Translations under genes and position numbers: made by a program
NCBI GenBank assembly: GCA_946894095.1
Contig: OX335653.1
Span: forward strand, 5,647,001 to 5,711,000
Source: Incurvaria masculella
Lineage: Eukaryota > Arthropoda > Insecta > Lepidoptera > Incurvariidae
Reading direction: 5' to 3'
Length of the DNA stretch: 64,000 nt
Part shown: one piece after another, positions 31,855-43,744 of the stretch
Layout of the letters: each line of letters begins with the position of its first letter
Position numbering within the stretch: the first letter of the stretch is position 1
Notes under the pieces: generated by a model
Told to the model about the DNA's origin: nothing
Databases searched by the model: none
What the model saw: only the letters and a program-made list of their open reading frames with translations

Positions 31855-32679
31855 AAAGGCTCGGTTAAAGAGTTAGAGGTAACTAGTTAGCTAAATTGCA
31901 AAAAAAAATATTTCTTAGCGAGCATTCTGATGTTAAGGCGGCCCAACCCGGCGGGTTGGGCCACTCATTCGCGGGCACGATACAAAACCGTGTTGTTGCG
32001 CTCTGTGACCTTCTCTGTTTCAAAGAATAAGACAGGCTCCGTGATGAGGAAGATGCAACATGTCCACAAAAAAGACAATGTGCATATTGTATGATTTGGT
32101 AAGATTTACGAAAATTTTAATTTCAAAACGACTTATAGTTAAAAGTAAACCACGACCGCTGTAGTCAAACATCTAACAAAAACCAAATAGATCATAAATC
32201 TTGATTAAATAAGCTATGTCTGATGACTAATCTTTTTACGATGTTCTTACTTTATCATTGCGTAATCCACCTATTGTATAAAACGCGCGAAAAATTCGAA
32301 CTTTCAGACCTTATAACTTAGAAATCAAACACAATTTTAGAATGCCAATGGTCATCTGACATCTAGTTAGATCAAATAAAGCTATTTTGGGTAAAATTTT
32401 GGATCTCTGACAAGAAATATGGGCGTGATCTTCTTTCCCCTTTTGTATGGGGAGATGAGCGGGATGGGCCACCTTAAAAGAAAGCTACTGTTAAAATTCG
32501 TACGCTTCTAGTACAATGTAATATGAAAATTTGTCAATTTTGACCTCTTTTACTCCCTTAACAATTACATTTTGAATAATCCTTGCCAATTAAGTGTTCT
32601 CATCTTAACAGAAAGCCACTATTTAAATTTAACATTTCTAGTCTCAATGGTTCTAGAGATTTCAGGTGTTATATATGAG

Positions 32680-33087
32680 CGGCTCGTAGCCTAGTGGCGC
32701 GGGGACTGGCCTAGCGTACCAGAGGCCTGGGTTTGATACCGACATGCACCACTGTCTTTCTCTTTCCGAGTTCGATAAGTGCATTTCGTCACGAATGTGA
32801 GCTGCTCTATGGTTCGGAATCCATGTAAAGCTGTAGGTCCCCTTCCCCTACTAGGTGGTAGGGTTTAAGCCCGCCCAGGTTGGTACCATCGCATTGGATG
32901 AAAAGATGGTCGAAGCGGCAATGAAAAATTGTCCGTGTTTTCCATCCAGTTCAATGTAGCCGTGCTCATAAAGGGAAGGTCCTGGCATGGCACCAAATTC
33001 CTTCGGGAATGTGGTGTATTGGGCTAATATCATAACGGTAGTTGTGTGGTATAAGCCATCCATGTCAGGTCGCTTAGAAAAAAAAAA
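32680..33087 (+). mobile_element. full-length SINE, second tRNA-like head
   Basis: This is a reference-quality copy. The head is CGGCTCGTAGCCTAGTGGCG (A box) with GGGTTTGATACC (B box) 50 bp or so downstream. The body is complete and ends in the A-rich tail at 33075-33087. Target duplication is unclear. Confidence 0.92.
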
Positions 33088-33464
33088 TGTAAATTCGTTC
33101 ATTTTAGTCTCTTTGACCCCTTAAGAGCTAAAATACCTTTTTCAGCAAGCCACTCTAAATCTCTTACGTTCCTAGGTGAAATGTTTTTTGAAATTAAGTG
33201 TTAAGTGCCTAAAGAAGATTTGTACATTTTGGCCTCTTTTACCCCTAAATATATTAATTATAAATAATACTCGGCGAATAAGTGTTGTAATCTTAACGGG
33301 AATCCACACTGTAAATTTCACGTTTAAATATCAATGGGTTCCGAAGACTTCTATATGAGTGTGTAGGTGGTTGTCACTTGTGTATTTCGTCCTTGTTTAC
33401 CCTTACCTTTACCTTAACAAAGGAATTTCGAAAAATACGTTCTTAGCGAGCATCCATCATCAAC

Positions 33465-33515
33465 CGTCACCCTTCCAGATCCCAACCGCGCGCCCAATGT
33501 TAAACCACTTGAACT
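33465..33515 (-). mobile_element. 5S-type SINE head fragment
   Basis: The minus strand reads GGGCGCGCGGTTGGGATCTGG followed by AAGGGTGAC, a diverged 5S box C neighbourhood as at 30717-30750. The body is absent. Confidence 0.45.
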
Positions 33516-33654
33516 AACGGTCCACTTGAAGACATACATTCCAAAGAAATATAACTTAGACAACATCATATATTATCATATGATCGACCAATTTACAATG
33601 AAGGGATATAGAACAGAATTGTCTGCTGTTAAAGTACGAACAAGAGAACTTCCA

Positions 33655-34072
33655 CTTTTTTTTTATGCAACCTGACATGGATGGCTAATACCACACAACT
33701 ACCGTTATGATATTAGCCCAATACGCCACATCCCCGAACGAATTAGGTGCCATGCCAGGACCTTCCCTTTACGAGCACAGTTACATTGAACTGGTTGGAA
33801 AACACGGACATCTTTTCATTGCCGCATTAACCATAGTTTCATCCAATGCGGTGGTACTTAGCCCAGCCCGGGCGGACTTAATTCCACCACGTAGGGGAAG
33901 GGGACCTACAATTTTACATGGGTTCCAAACCATGGAACAGCTCACATTCGTAACTAAATGCACTTATCCAACTTAGAAAGAGAAAGAGAGTGGTGCATGT
34001 CCGGGCGAGGATTTGAACCCTGACCTCTCGCATGAAAGCCAAGTCCTCTAACCCCTAGACCACGAGCTCTAC
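33655..34072 (-). mobile_element. full-length SINE with tRNA(Glu)-like head
   Basis: On the minus strand the head is AGAGCTCGTGGTCTAGGGG (A box), with CTTTCATGCGA in the anticodon arm and GGGTTCAAATCC as B box. It resembles tRNA-Glu. The body is complete to the poly-A (plus-strand T run at 33656-33663). Confidence 0.9.
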
Positions 34073-34077
34073 AATTG

Positions 34078-34210
34078 CCAATGTATTTATTTATTTATAC
34101 ATGTTCATTGCACTATACATTCGGGCAAAAGGTACAACTTAATGCCAGCGGCATTCCCTCGTATGGGTTCATTCAATGCGATGGTAGCAGCCTGTGTGGG
34201 AATAACCCTA
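34078..34210 (-). mobile_element. LINE-tail fragment plus SINE fragment
   Basis: TATTTATTTATTTATACATG at 34083 resembles the insertions at 10858 and 22204. From about 34160 a SINE piece follows (TTCATTCAATGCGATGGTA). Confidence 0.5.
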
Positions 34211-34461
34211 CCGCCTAGGAAAGAAGGAAGGGGACGAATCACTTTGTCCGCTATTACGACATGCATGGAAATAAATCGTGGCATGTCACGGCATGTCAAA
34301 ATTTTATAAGAAAATATTTTTATTGATATTAAGACACATTTCTGACAAATATGTGCTATTCAAGAAATTATTTGAGGGCAAAAATAATATGTCGGATATA
34401 AATGTTAAGAGATTTCACCCGAGAATAGTCCGAAAATTTCATGGAACCATTCTTTATGTTA

Positions 34462-34745
34462 AGCTCGGCATATGGCGTACGCCAGGACGTCCCGACGACG
34501 CCCTTACGCTTTCGAACTTTAAAGGGGGCTGCGAAAACCATGCCGGCGGACGAGGTGCTTTCATGTTTGAAGGACCCCAGGTTTTACTTCGGGAGAAATA
34601 CCTCGGCAGGGAGTATTACTACATTCTATAGTTTACCGACCCCATAGATAAATGACCTATAGGATCGGTTGGTTTTGATTTTTGGAATGTCGCCAGTGAA
34701 TAGGTGCATTTTCTGCCTGTTCCGCGTTGTGCGATGGTAGAAAGA
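34462..34745 (-). pseudogene. LINE C-terminal tail, reverse copy
   Basis: It is homologous to 53395-53720. The minus strand encodes remnants of IPKIKTN, a tail with KLWN-like remnants, and a GRPDVLAYAI end. Frames are broken. Confidence 0.65.
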
Positions 34746-34762
34746 AGACGGAGGGGACCGAC

Positions 34763-35090
34763 CCTGACATGGATGGCTGATACCACACAACTACCGTTAT
34801 GATATTAGCCTAATACATCACTTTTCCGAAGGAATAAAGTACCATGCCAGGACCTTTCCTTTGTGAACACGACTACGTGGCACCAACGCAGGCGGGCTTG
34901 ACCCTACCAATAAGTAGGGGTAGGGGACCTATAGTTTTACATGAGTTCCGAGCCATGGAACAGCTCGCATTCGTAACTAACTTATCCAAAACAGAAAGAG
35001 AAAGAAAGTGGTACATGGCCGGGGCGAGGATTTGAACCCAGACCTCTCGCATGAAAGGCAAGTCCTCTAGTCACTAGACCACTCTGTAAT
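34763..35090 (-). mobile_element. SINE with tRNA(Glu)-like head, internal deletion
   Basis: The head is on the minus strand near 35040-35090 (GGGTTCAAATCC B box). The body is lost between 'GACTAC' and 'GGCACCAACGCAGG' (near 34872-34880). The 3' end is at 34763. Confidence 0.85.
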
Positions 35091-35225
35091 TTCGGAACGC
35101 AACGTTAACACTTGCTTAGGACTACTCTACTTAGAACTTACAAAAACATAAAATTAGCCATTTCGAAATGTGATTTATGTATTTAACTACAAAAACCTGT
35201 AAAATATTCGAGACGATTGAGTTGT

Positions 35226-36375
35226 TTTTTTTTTATTAGGTTTGTCAAAAGTGACTCATTTCTTACATGGTAATAACAAAACTTAGATATAAAAAAAATG
35301 AAACTATCAGCAATAATGGACAAACACAACATGGTTATTAACATTTTCTTAAGTCTAACGGTAGGGCATTAACTTAATTCTAATAAGAAGAATAAAAATA
35401 AATAAATCATGGCATATAAACACGCTACAAAACAAAATATATCAACTAAAATAACACGTGTTTAAAAGTGAGTGAACATTATTACAAAGAACAAAGGAGG
35501 GGAAATAATTACATACAGGTTTTGAATTTATTTTTAAGAGATTCTAGTGATGGGGCCGATATATCAATATCGTGATGATGAACGAATGCATTATAATTTG
35601 AAGAGATCCTCTAAAGTGGTGAATATATACCTAAATTAGTCTTATGTTTTTTTAGTTTTAGAGGGATTTAGGACTTGAATTTGGTCTTGGTACGTTAAAA
35701 TTTATCTGGCTCAAAAGGAAAGGTCTTAATACTTGATTATTAATAATTGTAAAAATAATAATAATATCCGAATGCAATCTTCTCTTTTCAAGAGAATTGA
35801 CTCCATAAAAAATCAGTCCGTCAGTGTAGTTAGGAAGAAACTTCCCTTTATTGTCAAAAAAAGATAAAAAGTTTTAAAACATCTTTTGACTACGCTCGAT
35901 GCGTTGTACGAGTATATGTAATTTGTAGCTGGGATTCCACACTGGACTAGCATATTCTAGTATGCTTCTTACAAGACTGTTAAATAATGCAACTTTTGCC
36001 GCAGGATTTTTAAAAACTTTGCTATTACGTTTGAAACCTAGCATTTTAAAAGAACGAGAAATTATGTTGTCTATATGAGCATTAAATGAAAGTTTTTTAT
36101 CTAATACCAAACCTAGGTCACGAATAATATCCACTTGCTTAAGCGTATTGCCGTTAACATAATATTCGGTTAAAACTGGTTTTCGTTTACGCGTAAATGT
36201 AATTTGAACACACTTTAGAAAATTTAGGGACATTTTGTTTTTAAATCACCGCAAAGAGACTCGATTAATATCGTTTTGTAAAAGAATTGAGTCGTGACTA
36301 TTTTTAATAATTTTATAAAACTTGCAATCGTCCGCAAAGAGCAACATCTTGTTAGATACTTCATTTATGCTTTAC
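35226..36375 (-). mobile_element. Jockey-like LINE, 5'-truncated, with 3' UTR and poly-A
   Basis: The poly-A appears as T at 35226-35236. A 3' UTR of about 270 bp precedes the coding part at 35509-36375. The copy is truncated just upstream of the RT active site. Confidence 0.85.
35509..36375 (-). pseudogene. Jockey-like LINE reverse transcriptase, C-terminal part with FADD box
   Basis: The minus strand begins MLLFADDCKFYK, with the catalytic Asp pair of the polymerase palm. After a stop (SLR*) come SLNFLKCVQITFTRKR, DLGLVLDKKLSFNAHI, SLVRSILEYASPVWNP and HILVQRIERSQKMF. Beyond a second stop the frame resumes with GVNSLEKRRLHSD, then APSLESLKNKF, to the native stop at 35509-35511. At least three stops interrupt it. 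Upstream endonuclease and fingers are missing. The 119-residue piece at 35874-36233 is only the longest unbroken part. Confidence 0.88.
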
Positions 36376-36477
36376 TAATGTACATACTTAATGTAAGGTA
36401 ATGGTATACTTACTTCAATTTTTTTCCTACTTTCCCACTTTGGTCATAAAACCTGCCAGAAATTAAGCTTCATTAGT

Positions 36478-36590
36478 AAACTTTTTTTTTCATTTTATTT
36501 GTTTAAACTTTTTTGGTAATTGAACTACACTAAGTTACGCCAAACACTGATAGATCCGCGGATACTATCGACCAGTAAAAAAGGTTGTCA
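36478..36590 (-). mobile_element. LINE 3' UTR fragment
   Basis: It has a poly-T start at 36481-36490, then TTTGTTTAAACTTTTTTGGT and a GATCCGCGGATAC block. It is homologous to the UTR of the LINE at 20396-21308. Confidence 0.65.
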
Positions 36591-36594
36591 GCGA

Positions 36595-39545
36595 TTAGCT
36601 TTTATTTATAGGACTCAAGATGATTCAAATATCAAATCGCCACCTCCTAGTCTATTATCTTGGGGAACGGAACTCTAAAAGTATTTAACAGTATCACTTC
36701 ATTCACTATTTACCTACGTCCGCTGCCTACGTCCTCCTAGCCACTTGAGAGCGTTTGGCGCGAGCGTGGTTTGTTTATAGTCGTTAGGGTCATTACTTTT
36801 ATGGCAGTGTTTATTAAACAATACCGGGGATCAATGGCGACCATTGTAAGGGATTCAAAATTACCGGGGATTCATTCCTGCCTGTTACACCGGCGTGTGT
36901 TGGCTGACTGATGCCTCCGTCGCCGCAGCTCTACTTTTAGCAAAATGGCAGCTCGACAAGTCACGATGGTTCGTCCCAATTAAACGTCTCAATTAGCCTC
37001 GCGACCAGATTCGCACGTGGGCTTGAAATCCAGTTGTTTTACCGTCGTCGCCGCTGTATCACATGAATATCGTCCGACCGCTCGGGCCAGTGATGTGGGC
37101 GAAAGCGATTAATGGAGCGTGACTATAAATTCGATTTTAATAACATTTCTTATGACAGCAACTCGGCAAGAATCGACGATTTATGCACTCCCTGACGGGC
37201 GTTGATGGCTTCCTAAAGAGATTCGTAACGCTTCCTGCTTGGGTCATTTAGGTGCAGTAGATTTAATTGAAGGTTATATTGAAGCATATATGTTTAATAG
37301 GTCTACCTGTAATATAGACATGACAAGAGTCTTTGTTTATTATTGATATATAAACAGTTTTGTATGTATAAATATGAGGAAACAAAAAAAGAGAAACAAC
37401 AACAAAAGATAATATTGCGAGGAAGAGATCTCATCCGTAGGTTCCGCTCGATGCGCCCCTACATCTGAGAAGTTGTGGAAACGGGTTCGCCTGTTCGAAC
37501 TTGTTCAAGGTGGACAGGAGTGCACAGGTCGTGGTGTGTTTGATCCTGGCTTTGCACACTTCTACCAACATCCTGAACTGGTAAGAACAATTGGTCCGTT
37601 CTTTCGATTGGGTCCGATCCCGGTTTTTAAAATATGTATGTAAATTTTCCCAAACTTTGCGAATGAAGGAAATGATGATTTTTGTTCACAACTAACGCAC
37701 GCTTTATCAAATTGAACCTTTTTAAACAATGGTGCCATTGAATCTCCATAAACTCAAAGGTTCATACATGCTCATCAGCATAAGCTACCACTTGAGGTTT
37801 CTCGTGAGTCAGTCTGAAGAAGCGCTTTGTTGTCGGACTTCCAGGAACTCGCGCGAATTTCTTTGTGTGCAGGGTCTTTATGCGAAGGTCAAACAAGGGT
37901 TACATACCTTGTTATACTCTTTTCAAAAATATTTCTTGTTTGTTAGCTGACATAATTTACATGGGTGACTGCCCGTTGTGTACCAGAATAAACTATATTA
38001 TTATACAAGCATACATATTCAATCAAGGAGTAATAATTCTTCTTCCACTATAATATGTGCATACCTGCGTTTGCGTCCAATACATACACGGCTTCAACTA
38101 TAGGCCACTACTAAGGATTTCCCTGTTCAATGACCATTTCTTTTGAATTATTATTAACTTGTTGACTGAGGTATTTAATAAAATCTTCAAAACCCTCGAG
38201 AGAAAACTTTCGGTGGCTAACTTTTTGATGTTTATCTATACTGCAAAATAATTAATCGTATGTGTCCGTCTGATTGTGTTCCATTTCGAGCAGCCTTCGT
38301 CCGGCTATGGGAACAGCGTCTTCGTTGTTTAGCATTTTTAACTTCCTGGCAGTGTCGTGTTTCTCCGAAAGGAAACTGGAAGGGTCCAGTCGTTAATTGG
38401 AATCCCGCTTCGTCCGCACATTAGTCACATACGTGTCCAGCATCGTTAATTATGCGAAGCGTTCGCCGGGAACAATGCGACGCGGCCGGTCCAGGCGCGG
38501 ATCCAGTATTTAGCTCGGGAGAGAGGAAGGGGCAAAAACTCGTGCGATGACTTTCGGATGACCACAAAAAGGTGCACTAGCCAAAACTATTTCGCAGGAT
38601 TTTCGATTACTTTGCTATCGTATGGCCAAAAAGTTTCGGACGAACGAAAAAAATTTCAAGTTCGTGGCAGTCCTTTGCTTTTTTCCACCAAAAAAAGGTT
38701 CGGGGGAGGGCAATTTATTTGTTTATTAGATTGACAGACAGAATCATACACTAATCATTTATAACAATATATCTAAATGAGAATAAAGTGTACATTCTAC
38801 GGGATGTCAATACCACATGCGTAAATATTAAGTACATCTAACTAACTTGCATCCCTTGCTGGAATTGGGTTGAAATAAAGTGCCTCAATCGTGTGATGGA
38901 ATGGGGGGATGGGGTGACATTGCACCCACTGCCCCCTCCCTGGATCCGTCGGCCAGGGTTGCCTCGCCACACGATGCGTCCGATTCCCGACTCACGGGCC
39001 GGCCCGGGCAATCGACTGCGCTGTCTCGAAGCAAATGACGACCATTAGAAAATAATGAACTCATTCTACCGGTGCGGCCTCTCTTGTCGAGATCGCATCG
39101 GCAGCGGCGCGCGTTGCATGCGGTGACACGCTGCGCCGAGGTCAAGGTGACGGCTCGCGTTCACATCACTCCGCACGCGTGCGTCCCTCGCACTAATTGC
39201 TGCAACATTTGGCAACGAACATTACTGTCGTTCGGTCAAAATGCGCCCGAAGAAAGTTATTTTCTCTTTCCTCACTCACTTAGTCTTTGCAGACAATTAA
39301 AATCTCTGAATGCTCTTTAAACATTAAACCCGCGCAAATTAATTTTAATATTTTCTGCATTGCTAACTCGTTTTCTCTTTTAAACTAGATCTTATTTACA
39401 ATTAACGGGCCTGCATCCAAGTGGCGGCCGCGAATGGACACCGAATGCATCGAGGCAAGAACGATCGTTGAACAATTGGCGTCGTTGCATTGTCCGAGTG
39501 CACGCGAGCACAGCTCGACATTCGCACCAGTCCATAAGACAATTC
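36595..39545. other. unassigned region of about 3 kb
   Basis: No gene is supported. About 36825-36895 matches 19386-19440 in reverse. The 39060-39330 part is GC-richer, with no ORF of recognised family. Short frames (37729-37950, 38885-39145, 39072-39320) lack domain signals. Confidence 0.4.
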
Positions 39546-39549
39546 ACAC

Positions 39550-39835
39550 TTTAGGGTTTCGTACCCAAAGGGTGAAAACGGAACCCTATTACTAAGCATC
39601 AGCCGTCCGTCCGTCCGTCCGTCTGTCACAGGGCTGTATCTCATGAACCGTAACAGGTAGGAAGCTGAAATTTTCACAGATTATGTATTTATTTTGCCAC
39701 TATAACAACAAATAGGTAAAATTATAAAAAATAAAGGGGGCCCCATACAAAAAACGAGTTATTTTTGGGGTTAATCTTGTACGATGGTACGGAACCCTTC
39801 GTGTGCGAGTCCGACTCGCACTTGGCCGGTTTTTC
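39550..39835 (-). mobile_element. family R copy
   Basis: The reverse copy is complete from TTTAGGGTTTCGTACCC (3' hairpin end) through (CCGT)n at 39603-39622 to GACTCGCACTTGGCCGGTTT. Confidence 0.9.
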
Positions 39836-39839
39836 TAAT

Positions 39840-40605
39840 AACAAACTGGACTGTGCTTGGAACCGCCAAATCTCGAGAAACTACGCTCAGCGAGGCACCA
39901 TGCCAGCGGAATCGATGTAATTTCAAAGCTATCGAGCTCTAAAAGAAAATCAATTAAGGAAAACCGTCAGTTTCCTTATCCTGGGGGTGCGGCAGAGAAA
40001 TTAGTTTGAAAAATCATTCTATCTAAAAAGCCTAATGTGAACTACAAAGGTGTGTTCTGATTTTTTGCGGCGGTTGCTCCAGATATAGGTTAGATGGGCA
40101 GGAAAAAGGGTTGCAAGTTCCACAGAGCATCGTTCATGATAATACCTGACTTAGCGACCCTATAAACCATCTCCACGCCAGGGACTCCCAACGGGGAATT
40201 GTGGGTATCCAACAAGACGGACCCGTCGGCGCTGTATTGAGCGACCAACAGTACTGGGGACTACCTTCCCGAGTTTGTTAAAATATCCATGCAATTTGCA
40301 TGCAATCCGAGATGAGTCAAGTGCTCATCGACATGGCAACAGGTTCCAATAATTGCTGTTAGGTTCTTTGACCCCAATGAGTGTACGCGCGGGCACCGTT
40401 AGGTCCGTGTTTGACACGTCTCAAGGACTCGGTTGCATCATTATGCGAAACGGTTTCCTCTCTCACGTCTCGACTTGTTTCTGCTTCCTCGTTAAAAATA
40501 ATGTATGCTCTCTTTTTAGGGTGAATCATCTCGGTGTAACTTAGATTATAACTGGCCGTGGTTCTCGTTTAACTTAAAATTGCAGGTGCTGTTACTTATT
40601 TTCTG
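39840..40605. other. unassigned sequence
   Basis: Nothing recognised; a 63-codon frame at 40353-40544 has no family resemblance. Confidence 0.4.
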
Positions 40606-40609
40606 GGTA

Positions 40610-40762
40610 GCGTTAATCTCGCCTGGGTTAGTACCATCGCATTCAATGATGGGTTGTGGAAGCTGCAATGAAAACTCGGAGTTTTTCATCTAGTTCAATA
40701 TGTTGTATAAGAAATATCCTGGCATGGCACCTAGAACCCATGCTGGTTGATATCTTACCTGT
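40610..40762 (+). mobile_element. SINE body fragment
   Basis: GTTAGTACCATCGCATTCAA to CCTGGCATGGCACCTAGAACC, diverged and without head or tail. Confidence 0.7.
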
Positions 40763-40769
40763 TTCTAGG

Positions 40770-41465
40770 AAACTAGGTTACTATTTTGTTAGGAGTATAA
40801 ATCGCCGCGAAGTGTGATTAATTGCTCGCTATTGACTCTTATCGCTACTCGAATCTTATTATTTAATATAATTAATGTGCAGGTCCGCGCTTAACCTATT
40901 TTGTACAGTAACCTTATCCAGAAGCTTAACAATTAAGATAAATTGTTAAGATTGTAAGCGGGAAATGTAATGCGCTCAACACGTATCCGCAAATATTCTA
41001 ATTATGGTCAAGGCAAGTTCGATCCGTGATGTCGAATCGCCGCGCCGCCGACTTGTGTACGTACTCCGGCCATGCGGCTAGCTTCCTTGTTTTTTGTGCC
41101 ACCAAAGCTATTCAGATGATCCGAAACGTGTGTAAAGGCTTTCCTTATGAAGCTTTGCACGCATCGCCTTAGGGGGCGAGTGGGATTTCCTGCAACGAAC
41201 ACGTGGCCATCCGATGCTAATTGCACGATTCTTCCGCCTCGTTCGCCTCCCGTCCGTGCACGATCGAACACTGCCTCATCATCCTTTCGAGTATTTCCTG
41301 CCCTCAATCTAAAGAGTACGTTCAGATCTAGGAGGTTAAAAAAATGACCACCATGGTGCCGGTGGAATTATTCACTTCCGACCCATCCGATGCAAATAGC
41401 ATGGCTCTTCCCCCTCGCTCGCCTCTAACGCTGCCTCATTGCACACTTAACCCTTTCAAGTGGGT
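40770..41465. other. unassigned sequence
   Basis: A short inverted pair lies near 40926-40950 (CTTAACAATTAAGATAAATTGTTAAG). The frame of 99 codons on the minus strand (41008-41307) shows no domain. Confidence 0.4.
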
Positions 41466-41467
41466 TC

Positions 41468-41836
41468 TGAGCCGATAGTCTCAGTTCTCACCTAAATTGG
41501 CGTTTACGTAACTTCGAAGTTCCGTAAAAACGTCTAACTCCGTACAAGTTTTTACTAGATATTCTGTGGTTTTACTTCTTCAAGCTGTCAAAGTCAAACT
41601 CGGACTTCCGATTTGCATGAAAACGCGGAGTCGACGTAAACGGCATTACGGCAACGGCAACGGCAAACGTATTTACGGCAACGTTGAGTTAGCTGTCAAA
41701 TCAAACTCGGACTCGCAAATGGTAATTCGCTTAAAGCCCACTGCGCGCGCTCTTCAATGTCTCCATACATTTGAAAACGCCAGTCTATCGGTTTGCCGTA
41801 ACGCCAATTTAGGTGACAACTGAGACTTCGGGTACA
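41468..41836 (+). mobile_element. MITE family C, copy 3
   Basis: TGAGCCGATAGTCTCAGTTC to CAACTGAGACTTCGGG, with the standard inner palindrome. Confidence 0.85.
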
Positions 41837-41839
41837 GTT

Positions 41840-42455
41840 CTCAATCGAAGCAGTTTGTTCAGCTCTAGGAGCTTAAAAAATGAGCACCATACCGCCGGTG
41901 GGATTATTCACTTCCCACACGTCTCGCCGCCGACGGAAGGTGAACGGGGGCTTAACGACCATCGCGATAAGACTCACATTAATCTATCTTTGATGTCCGA
42001 TAGCGCAACGATATTCTAGTGGAGCGAGTCGCGGCCGAGCGTGACGCGTCCGATTTTTCTTTCATTCCACTCGAGCATCGCACAATTTGGGTCATTGGAC
42101 CTCTCCGTTTTGTTCTCGTTACTCGGGCACCGGCGGTTTTTTTTTTTTGTTCGACGGCGCGTATTTTTATGCATCCCACTGAATAGAGCCTGCGGCGTCT
42201 CGTCTGGGCGGCACGCCGGACTCGTTTCCGAAGTGTTATGCAAATCGACCTCGATGTGTACTTTTTAACACTTTCGTGTAACGGAGCGGTGTGGTTCGCG
42301 GGGTAGCTGTATCTAGGCTACCAATTATGATTAACTCGACCTGTCTACACTGGTTCTAGTCTTTGTTATAACCAGCTGAAGCTCGAAATCTCGTTTTGAC
42401 ATGTTTCTTAACTTTAAAAAAATTCTAACAGTTTCATTAGATGATGGGTTACAAG
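41840..42455. other. unassigned sequence
   Basis: No recognised repeat. Several overlapping frames at 41979-42268 on both strands, none convincing. A T-run sits at 42138-42149. Confidence 0.35.
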
Positions 42456-42464
42456 CTAGGGCCC

Positions 42465-42690
42465 CATTTTAGGTGTAGGCTTCCTCCAGTTGTCTCCACG
42501 CTTTTCTGTTCTCTACTTTCCTTTTCCAGTTGTTTGCAGCGATATGTTTCGTATTTCGCCGACCCACCGCTCTCGGGGGCGCCCTCTGCTTCTATGGCTG
42601 CTCGGTCCTGATCATGTAGTGACTCGTTTCGTCCATCTGTCATCTGGTGCGCGTATGTACAACATGGCCTGCTCAATTCCCCTTCAGGTG
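42465..42690 (-). pseudogene. LINE ORF2 C-terminal fragment, frameshifted
   Basis: On the minus strand, DDRWTKRVTT then SRGRPRERWVGEIR (the RGRPxxRW block near the end of LINE ORF2). After a frameshift comes NNWKRKVENRKAWRQLEEAYT and a stop. It is typical of the final part of an RTE/Proto2-like endonuclease-RT protein. A stop and a frameshift make it dead. Confidence 0.65.
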
Positions 42691-42894
42691 TTGGGTTAGG
42701 AAGAGCGTCTATAATATTGAATATTAAAAATATTAAATTTTATTGGTTAATGGCAATTTAATATTAAAATCTAGTGGAGACTGATGATTCCTTCCCTTTC
42801 ACCCGCAACAAATAGAAAATCGATGAAGTCGGTTAAAAAAGCAAGAAAACAAACAGACAGGCGTCTTCAATCGGCTCTGCTGAAAACACGTGTA

Positions 42895-43235
42895 TGTGCA
42901 TTCCATTCACTCATTCTTATTTTGAAATAGTTTATTCATTTGTTTCTCTATATTACGAATACTTCTTTCTTCATTTCTTGTGAGAATTGTTTCCGATTCA
43001 CAGTCGAATTCAAAGTTATAACCTTGGCATCAAACTTGAATTTGACCGGTAAGTGAATTGCATTCATCCATTCATATTTTTAAGTCGTATGAACATTTGT
43101 TTCTGTTTGTGATTTCGCTAGGATTGCGATATTTCAAACATGTATTTCTTCATTTCTTGTGAGAATCGTTTCCGTTTCACACTGGAATTCAAAGCTATAA
43201 CCTCGGCATCAAACTTGAATTTCGCTATTCGAATG
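42895..43235 (+). repeat. two-copy direct duplication (about 180 bp spacing)
   Basis: TTCATTTCTTGTGAGAAT, then CAAAGTTATAACC or CAAAGCTATAACC and GGCATCAAACTTGAATTT, occur at 42972-43047 and again at 43150-43222. Upstream CATTCATT blocks are also shared. Confidence 0.7.
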
Positions 43236-43361
43236 TTCCTCCTCGAATTTCTTATAAATTTGAGGAACACGAGTTTTACGACGTTATTATGTCGTCCGAA
43301 TTGGTGATTGGTGTTTTATCGAGCAGCAAAGTCGCGGAACGGCCGACGCCGCATACGTTTT

Positions 43362-43743
43362 TTTTTATGTAACTGGACATGGATGGCTAATAAAACACCT
43401 TCTGTCATGGTATTAGCCCAACACACCACATGGGAACTAGGTGCCATGCCAGGACATTCCTTATATTGCACGGCTACATTAAACTGGATGGAATACACGG
43501 ACAATTTTCATTGCCGCTTCGACCATCGTTCATCCAATGCGATGGTACCAACCCGGGCGGGATAAACCCTACCACCTAGTAAGTAAGGAAGAGGACCTAC
43601 AGTTTAAAGTGGAATCCGAACCACGGCCAGCCTCTCTCAACGGTCGAATGGTCACCCATCCAAGACCAGACCGGACCCAGCGTTGCTTAACTTCGGAGAG
43701 CGATCGCCGAAGTGTCGCGCCACTGGGCCATTGATGCTGACGT
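43362..43743 (-). mobile_element. full-length SINE with 5S rRNA-derived head
   Basis: The minus-strand head contains CCGAAGTTAAGCAACG (plus 43681-43696) and GGATGGGTGACC (43650-43661). These are the box A and box C regions of 5S rRNA, spanning 47 nt as in 5S. Just upstream is a tRNA A-box-like GCCCAGTGGCG. The body then matches the tRNA-headed SINEs (GGTTGGTACCATCGCATTGG, GATGGTCGAAGCGGCAATG) to the A-tail at 43362-43370. Confidence 0.9.
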
Positions 43744-43744
43744 G

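Larger units (their letters stand above)
31735..33360 (+). repeat. degenerate tandem array (about 140 bp unit) hosting a SINE
   Basis: A module recurs with variation at about 31745-31800, 32480-32665, 33090-33185 and 33210-33350. It contains TTTGGCCTCTTTTACCCC, AATAAGTGTT, CTTAACAG, GCCACT and TTCTAG plus a nearby TCAATGGTT. The array is split by the SINE at 32680-33087. No coding frame. Confidence 0.55.

Noticed and set aside
43640..43743. 5S rRNA gene candidate
   Set aside because: Only the internal box A to box C region matches; the 5' and 3' ends of 5S are missing and it is joined to a SINE body.
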